A DNA stretch of 64,000 bases from Iris pallida (lineage: Eukaryota; Streptophyta; Magnoliopsida; Asparagales; Iridaceae): NCBI GenBank assembly GCA_029216955.1, contig JANAVB010005597.1, positions 44,513,466-44,577,465 on the forward strand, given 5' to 3'. Shown here piece after piece: positions 58,117 to 64,000 of this stretch (position 1 is its first letter; each line of letters begins with the position of its first letter). The position numbers and the translations under genes are program-made. The notes under the pieces were generated by a model. The model saw nothing but the letters and a program-made list of their open reading frames with translations, did not search any database and had not been told where the DNA came from.

Positions 58117-59134
58117 ATGGATGCAGAGGAGTTTAAAAGACTAAAAAAAGTCCACGAGGGGATGAAGAGGCAACATGCCTTTTTACCAGCAACTGGCCCT
58201 AAAAAGGCCAAGGCGAATGCTGCCAACCAAGCAACCTCTTCGTCAGGAGCGTCTAAGATGAACAACCTAGCTCTGGGGACCAAAAGTCCTAAACAGGCGA
58301 ACAGCCCAACACAGGGGAACACCACCCCCAAGCCGCACAGGCACATGCCACACATGCCCAAAATCTAAAATAAAAAGCTTGGGAAGGCCCAAAAAATTGG
58401 TACCCTTCCAGACAAAAACCTATGTCAGTACTATGGTAAAAAACTGGTACAACCAAGAGTTAGAAAAGAATGATAAAGACTCTTGGGATAAATTTAATGG
58501 CTGCTATGGAGCCATACAGTCAAATGACATCAAGGGAGCCAGTTTCTGGCTATCTCAGCTGGAGAAATAGTTTTTAGCCGAAAAGACGGAAGCTTCTCAA
58601 ATGAACTCAAAGCTCCATGAACTTAGACAGATGGCCTTTCATATGTTGGCATATAGTGCTACATCTAGATTCCCTGCTCTAGTTACAAAAGAAAATGATA
58701 TCTTTCAGGGGCACTCCTCTGAACACAAAGAACTGAAAGAAATACTGACGTAGATCAGTAGTCACGATCTGGTAAATTTCAGAATACCAGACTTACTGCG
58801 GCTCTGCTCAGCACTGTCTATTGAGAACGAGAAGACTCAGAGCATGGAGGCTGAGGGCATGGTTCAAAACATTATCATCATGTATCAACAACAGCTCATT
58901 GATGAGACACGTCTCTTGGCATACTTCAGACGCTTAGATGACTCTGAAATCACTAAGTACTTTGATGGCCTGGAGATAATTTATTCCAACTACGGCTACA
59001 TTCACATGGTGTCTTGCTTCCAGGAAATAATAAATTTAATCACACAGATCAAAAAAGGATTTCTGTACGAAGTGTTTGTTAGCACTTCAGAAAAAGAAGT
59101 CTATGAGTTGATTATCCCAGAGATCTGCTGGTAG
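58117..59134 (+). pseudogene. Pararetrovirus downstream ORF, unknown function
   Basis: The ATG at 58117 lies 4 nt after the polyprotein stop. The first 83 codons are Lys/Ala/Pro-rich. After a shift, the frame from 58379 runs to 59,134 with only two TAG stops (about 58,568 and 58,752), giving some 340 codons in all. It is rich in charged, helix-favouring residues. The position matches that of the translational transactivator or other 3' ORFs in Caulimoviridae, but I see no motif that identifies it. A later part at 59,168-59,490 may belong to it or to another ORF. Confidence 0.6.
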
Positions 59135-59167
59135 GCAGTAGTCGCTCATTCCACCAGGTTCTAGACG

Positions 59168-59780
59168 ATGTTCAGGTTCAAGGTTTGGAGTGTCTGGAAA
59201 GAGCATAGATACATTAAATGCTATCTTTCCTACCAAATTTGGGAGCTGATCGTCTCGAGGGTGATCATGGCCTTAAGTTTTCCTCATTCAAGAAGGGAAA
59301 CTTTAATGAGGCTAAATAAAGATATGGAGCTGCTAGGGAGTTCTTTACAGAAGCCCAGAAGATTACCAAAGGACAGGCGATACTTTCCAGTAGCGGCACC
59401 ATCATCCTGGCAGATTTCTTATCAAGCTAGCCAGGAAATGAAAAAGAAAACACGGCCCTTCTTCGATACTTTTTTGTTGATCTGAGTCTAGGACCCGTCG
59501 GGTACAAGCTATAGGGGATGTTTCTACCGAAGATGCAATCATGTCTCATCTTCAGATTTGAAGCATGGTGGGACCCTTTTAAAGATGAAGAAAACCTCCT
59601 ACAAGCAAAATTTTAAACGTTACCAATAACGAATTGGGTGGCGTTTGTCCAAGAAGAAGAAGAATAGAAGATCAGTGATTGTTCAACCCCTTCAATAGAT
59701 ACCTTTACCAGCTGTTGAGAACCAAGCACAAATTAAAGAATCTGAAGAAGATTACACTTTTGTACCCCACCTTGGGAAAG
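59168..59780 (+). pseudogene. Pararetrovirus 3' coding debris
   Basis: Short frames (one of 105 codons at 59168-59485) that switch between all three phases, consistent with a formerly coding region carrying indels. No domain recognised. Confidence 0.4.
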
Positions 59781-60359
59781 CATGAGCGTAGACAGTGAAG
59801 AAAAGAGATTTCTCAAAAAAGAACAAAGGATTCGAGAATGGACCCCTCTAGAGTAAAGAAGCTGGCCCTCACCGAGCTAATTCGTGGGACCAGATGGAGA
59901 AATAGATTGGGTTGAGCTCTAAAGAGCTGCCGAAGCTGCCGACAGAATAAGTTGGAATAATTGGTAGGAAAGATTGTATGTGGCCCCACCACGACATGGC
60001 ACACCACCTTCCTCTTCAAAATTGAGGAATACATGTTTTATTCCATCTTATCCGTAATACTCGGTAATGTATGAGCTGTCCCAACTTTTAGGTAAAAGAC
60101 AAAGGTCGATTTGATATCTTACCTAAAAGAGGGAATCACTTTAATAAAGTAGCTTTATGTAAAGATACTTTATTAAAGTAGTAATGATCCGGTAAACCTT
60201 AACTGGTGAGTCAGTTGGTACTACCGTCTTCCTATAAATAAGGGAATGGTTGTATTGTACGGGGGCAACGGAGTTTGCAGTCTTCTTTTGAGTGTTCTTT
60301 CTACTGTGCTTTTTTGAGTATTCTATTTAGTCCGTTGCAATCTTAATCTGTGTATTTTT
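59781..60359 (+). promoter_or_regulatory. Pararetrovirus intergenic region and promoter
   Basis: Non-coding. TATAAATAA at 60233-60241, preceded by CTTCC and followed by AGGGAATGG, is built like the TATA region of Caulimoviridae pregenomic promoters. AT-rich repeats AAAGATACTTTATTAAAGTAG precede it (split: AAAGATACTTTATTA / AAGTAG). Ends at the gypsy junction near 60,360. Confidence 0.6.
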
Positions 60360-61055
60360 TTCTCGATTCTTCGAGTAGATAAGGATATCATCGATGAACA
60401 CGACTACATATTTATCGATTTTGGGTCAGAAGACTCGGTTCATCAGATCCATGAAAGTGGCTGCGGCATTCGTCAAACCGAACGACATGACTAGGAATTC
60501 AAAATGACCATATCGAGTGCGGGAGGCAGACTTCGATACGTCATCGAACTTGATCTTCAAATGATGGTAGCCCAAACGAAGATCGATTTTTGAAAATATT
60601 GATGCATAGTCATCAATTCGTGGCAATGGATACTTGTTTTGCACAGTCACCTTATTGAGTTTGCGATAATCGATGCATAGCCGCGTCGATCTGTCCTTCT
60701 TTTTCACAAACAGCACAGGAGCTCCCCACGTAGAGATACTAGGGCGAATAAATCTATGATCTAGAAACTCTTGTAATTGTACCTTTAGGCCTTCAGTTCT
60801 TCTGGAGCCATTCGATAAGGCGCTTTTGAGATCGGTCGTGTATCTGGGAAGATGTCGATGCTGAACTCTATTTTTCGATCCGACGGCATCTCGGGCATCT
60901 CGTCAGGAAAAACGTTAGAAAAATCTGTCACGACATCAATCTGTACTGTGTTTTTATTATCCTTTCGCGTATCTCGAACTGATGCCAAGTATCCCGTACA
61001 GCCGAAAAACAACGTACGCCTAGTCGAAATTGTCGATACCACCATGGCCGTCTTC
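60360..61055 (-). pseudogene. Second gypsy RT fragment (same family as 50.9-53.7 kb)
   Basis: Matches about 52,693-53,390 of the left gypsy copy, including [35 protein letters not shown] and [16 protein letters not shown] small deletion near 60,606 and an insertion near 60,790 distinguish it. It is bounded left by the pararetrovirus and right by an LTR. Confidence 0.88.
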
Positions 61056-61149
61056 ATAAGCCCCTGATTTTAGGGGTTATTTTTTCAAATTATATAAATC
61101 AATCATTTTGAATAAATATTATTATTTGATTATTATTTAATTTAATGCT

Positions 61150-61560
61150 CTTTACCGTGACTTGGAATTCTAGAGCATCAGGGATGCCAGTCTCTGGAAA
61201 CTTCCTTCTTGGAGTTTGTAGTAGACGAGATTATCTTCACAGTGATATTTCGTGTCCCACTCGAACTTGTTCCCTTGTACTCTTTTTGCTTCACGCAAGT
61301 TCGGGTCAATTTAGACCATTTTAATTATTAATTGAATTCCCACTCTTTTCCTTGATCATCATATGTGCGTTACCGTGACTTTTAATTTAGGAGCACCAGA
61401 CTAGTCATTCTCTCAAAACCAACTTGTCATGCCCAATCTACTCGAGACGCTCTTCACCCCTGACCTTTGTGTCCCACTCAGACACTCCATTTTGTGCTCC
61501 ATTTCCTTCGCACAACTTTCGGTTCAATTTAGACCAATTTATCGTCTGCCGTAATTCGTG
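61150..61560. repeat. Diverged 220-bp direct repeat in U3
   Basis: TTACCGTGACTT at about 61,152 and 61,370, and TCAATTTAGACCA at about 61,306 and 61,528, are at constant spacing (about 218-223 bp). Confidence 0.7.
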
Positions 61561-61889
61561 ATTTAACCTCCAATTTAATTTCCGGGTCCGACATCGGTCC
61601 AATCCAGTCGTCCCAATATATGGCCCTGGCCTGTTTTGAGCCTACTATGCACGCGCCACTTGCGTGCCACCGATTTGATCTCCCTTGTGCTCCCATTCCA
61701 TCCGTAATTTTAATTGGTTTAATTTATAAATTAATTAAATATTGGCTTCGACTTTGTCCAAACTTGGCCCAACGTCCGACCCAGTTTGGCATGGACCCTA
61801 CCATGACTGCCCATACGTCCCACTGATGTGTCTGCATTTTTTCCCTATTTTGAAAATACGTTTATTTTATATAAATATCTCTACCTCTT

Positions 61890-61894
<5 letters not shown>

Positions 61895-61937
<43 letters not shown>
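61895..61937. repeat. TA microsatellite
   Basis: About 21 TA units. Confidence 0.95.
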
Positions 61938-61945
<8 letters not shown>

Positions 61946-61954
61946 AATGTAACT

Positions 61955-62290
61955 TCCTTCTCTCTCACTTCATTTAAACAACACTCTCTCTCCTCACTTC
62001 CCACACAACCCCCTCACCCCTGTGCCCGAGCACATCCCCCCACCCTCTCTCTCTACTCTCTCTCTCTCTCCTTAAATATCTTCCTCTCTCTTTAAATATC
62101 TATCTATCTCCCTCTCTCTTTATATAGGCACACACCTATATATATTATGTAATCTCTCTCTCTTTTCCTCACCATCACACACCCCCCAACCAGGACAACC
62201 CATCCCCCCCTATGTACCCGAGCACACTCCCCCCTCTCTTTATTCATTCTCTCTCTCTCTCCCCCATTAATATCTTCCTTCTTTCTCTCC
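61955..62290. repeat. CT-rich leader with microsatellites
   Basis: Several (CT)n runs (CTCTCTCTCTCTC near 62,055, 62,150 and 62,245) separated by repeated ACAACCC...CCTCACC and CCCGAGCACA phrases at about 62,024 and 62,216, suggesting a duplication of about 190 bp. Confidence 0.65.
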
Positions 62291-63235
62291 TCCCTATTAT
62301 ATTCACCCACACACCAACTTCCCTCTCCCTCACCAGCAGTCGAGCCCATTCCTCCTGGCCGAGCCCACGGCCATGAGCTCCTCCCCGACAACCTCTCCTC
62401 CTCCTCCCGACTTCACCATCCTCACCATCATCTTCTCTTCTTCTTCTTCTTATTTAAACACAAACCACCACCATCACCATACCATTATCATCATCAACCG
62501 CCACCACCACTACCAAACCGCCGCTTCCGCCACCCTCGTCAGACCTCCGCCGCCGACGTGCGCCGCCAGCAGCCGCCACCGCACGCCGCGCTCAAGCGCA
62601 GCAGCTCGCAGCAGTAGCCGCAGCTGCAACAACAGCTTGGGCGGCAGCAATGGCTGCCACCGCCGCCGGCCACGCGCCACCGCGCGGCCACCGACCACCG
62701 GCGAGACCCCCCCTAGCGCGCGCACCCTGGGCGACCACCCTGTGGCGGCCAACATCCTCCGGGATGCGCCGTTTAGGCGATTTCAACGTTTTTCTCGGAG
62801 TTCCGTCGACGCGCGCGCGGAGAAATTCCAGAATTCGTGCTCCGTCGCAGCAACTTCGTACGGATTTTCTGGACAATCCGACCGTTGGATCGGCGATTTC
62901 TTCGCTCCGTCACAATCTCGGTTTATACCCCTTCAACCCTGTCAAATTTCACCCGTTAATTTCGTCGTTTGATAGATCAAAACCGGCCACCAAGTTAACG
63001 TTTTAATTTGTACTGTTTTTGGACAGTTTCACGACGCCAACTTCGCAGGTTCGTATCTTCGTCGTAGTAGCTCTGTTTTGCACGCTACCAGTTCCGGTGC
63101 ACAGCTGGTATAACCCTCTTCCTGCCCCCTTTAGATTTCATTTCAGTTTGAGCTTGTTAGATCGGTCGAATTCGATGCCAAAGTTGGCCGTTCGAATTCT
63201 TAGTGTTGCACTTGTAAAATTCCATTTTTGAACCC

Positions 63236-63690
63236 GGGACTCCGGATTCAATTTCTGACACCACCAGTAGACTCGTGGCATCGTTTTGGTATGTTTTCAT
63301 ATAAAGTTTGCTTGATTTGGAGAACATGGGCCCTGGCACGCATTTCGGTGCAAAGCGGGTCCTATTTTCTGAGTCAACGGGACTTTTTGACGTCGGCTCA
63401 TCGGAATCCAATTCTGGATATACCGTTGAGTTCGTATCATCATTCTGGAATCGTTGACATATAATTTGCTGAGTTTTGAGGACATTGGCTCCGACACGCT
63501 TTTCCGTGCAAATCGGTTTCCAATGTCCGGGTCAACGGACCAATTTGAGATCGGGTCAACGGAATCTAATTCTGGATATACCGTTGGGTTCGTATCGTCA
63601 TTCTGAATTCGTGGACATATAATTTGTTAGATTTTGTGCACTTTTATTTCGGCACGTTTTTCGGTGCAAAGTGTGTCCAACGACGGACAT
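63236..63690. repeat. Tandem repeat, 157-165-bp units
   Basis: Three diverged copies. AATTCTGGATATACCGTTG occurs at 63,411 and 63,568, with a weaker copy at about 63,250. Each is followed by TTCGTAT...CATATAATTTG and a GGCACG...TTCGGTGCAAA block. Confidence 0.8.
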
Positions 63691-64000
63691 CATTTTGGAC
63701 CGAAATTACCGTTTTGCCCCTGTGTCCAAATTGGACTTTTGGACAGGCTATCCTAGCTGATTTGACCATTCTGGACACGTTGGTGATGTTAGTTTCATCA
63801 TCCGACAACGTCTGTATATTTTTTCCCTTTTTGTGTCACCCTATTATTATAATATTTTCTCCTTTTGGTTGTTTTAGAGACCCGTCGATTTCAGTAATTT
63901 CTAAATCACTAAAATTATAAGTTGACCTTGTAGATGTTTATAGAGACTAGCTTGACCATGGTTGACTACTTTGACTAGACGTCGAAGTAGAGTCAACAGT

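Larger units (their letters stand above)
53691..60359 (+). mobile_element. Endogenous pararetrovirus (Caulimoviridae-like), degraded
   Basis: Protease, RT, RNase H, a downstream ORF and a TATA-containing intergenic region, in that order on the plus strand and without LTRs. This is the order of the right half of a Caulimoviridae genome. Movement protein and coat protein are not present. The RT is split by a solo LTR and every frame has stops or shifts, so it cannot be expressed as virus. Flanked on both sides by minus-strand fragments of the same gypsy pol family. Genus not assigned. Confidence 0.85.
61056..64000 (+). mobile_element. Gypsy-type LTR, truncated by window end
   Basis: Begins at ATAAGCCCCTG, where the gypsy coding sequence stops abruptly, and has the same layout as the other gypsy LTRs. 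It has an AT-rich U3 with two diverged copies of a 220-bp repeat (61,150-61,560), TATA-rich segments near 61,870 and 62,122, a TA microsatellite, a CT-rich leader, a GC-rich stretch (62.35-62.85 kb), and a 157-165-bp tandem repeat (63.24-63.69 kb). No coding domain. The right end and target duplication are outside. The Pro/His-rich ORF at 62373-62972 is probably compositional. Confidence 0.6.

Noticed and set aside
62373..62972. 199-codon Ser/His/Arg-rich ORF with overlapping antisense ORFs
   Set aside because: Same kind of GC-rich LTR leader, with several frames open on both strands. It is a compositional artefact.

Overview
The window is nuclear DNA of a flowering plant, probably from a large, repeat-rich genome. 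The evidence is one recognisable host gene, a class I KNOX homeobox gene with plant-type short introns, set among LTR retrotransposons of both superfamilies, plant L1-type LINEs, MITEs and an endogenous pararetrovirus. I see no rRNA, tRNA or CRISPR. The species cannot be named from this sequence.

Layout. 1-2.24 kb: minus-strand Ty1/copia element cut by the window edge, with a 132-bp LTR, a primer-binding site, a G-rich leader with telomere-like repeats, and a gag that is open for its last 319 codons. 2.2-10.3 kb: CACTA end, a 940-bp internally deleted copia element, copia RNase H debris, a Mutator-type MITE with an 11-bp target duplication, an inverted repeat, and AT-rich DNA. 10.3-11.1 kb: KNOX exons 1-3 (minus strand). 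No ELK or homeodomain exon is visible between exon 3 and the left edge, so 1-10.3 kb may be one very large intron, or the gene is truncated. 11.85-14.28 kb: solo LTR upstream of KNOX, carrying a 213-bp CACTA MITE.

14.3-16.1 kb: probable hAT-like MITE and a LINE remnant. 16.13-26.15 kb: decayed minus-strand SIRE-type copia element whose right LTR is split by a 3.8-kb solo LTR (22,096-25,887). 26.2-32.4 kb: minus-strand L1-type LINE with ORF2, ORF1 and an upstream 180-bp-period minisatellite. 33.7-37.96 kb: a gypsy LTR and gag/protease, interrupted by a second solo LTR (37,961-50,801). That LTR is itself interrupted by a nearly complete 9.56-kb SIRE-type copia element (40,277-49,838) with an identical 5-bp target duplication, gag-pol, and an extra ORF in the envelope-like position.

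50.9-53.7 kb: minus-strand gypsy pol. 53.7-60.36 kb: degraded Caulimoviridae-like sequence (protease, RT, RNase H, a downstream ORF of unknown function, promoter). Its RT is split by a solo LTR (54,914-57,163) of the same family as the one next to KNOX. 60.36-61.06 kb: a second piece of the gypsy pol family. 61.06-64 kb: a further gypsy-type LTR running off the window.

The elements form a nested record of insertions and do not work together as one pathway. The strongest leads are the KNOX gene (missing 3' exons, GC splice donor, solo LTR upstream) and the two SIRE-type elements. In both of these the extra ORF is preceded by LTR-like palindromes and telo-box motifs that look like a private internal promoter.
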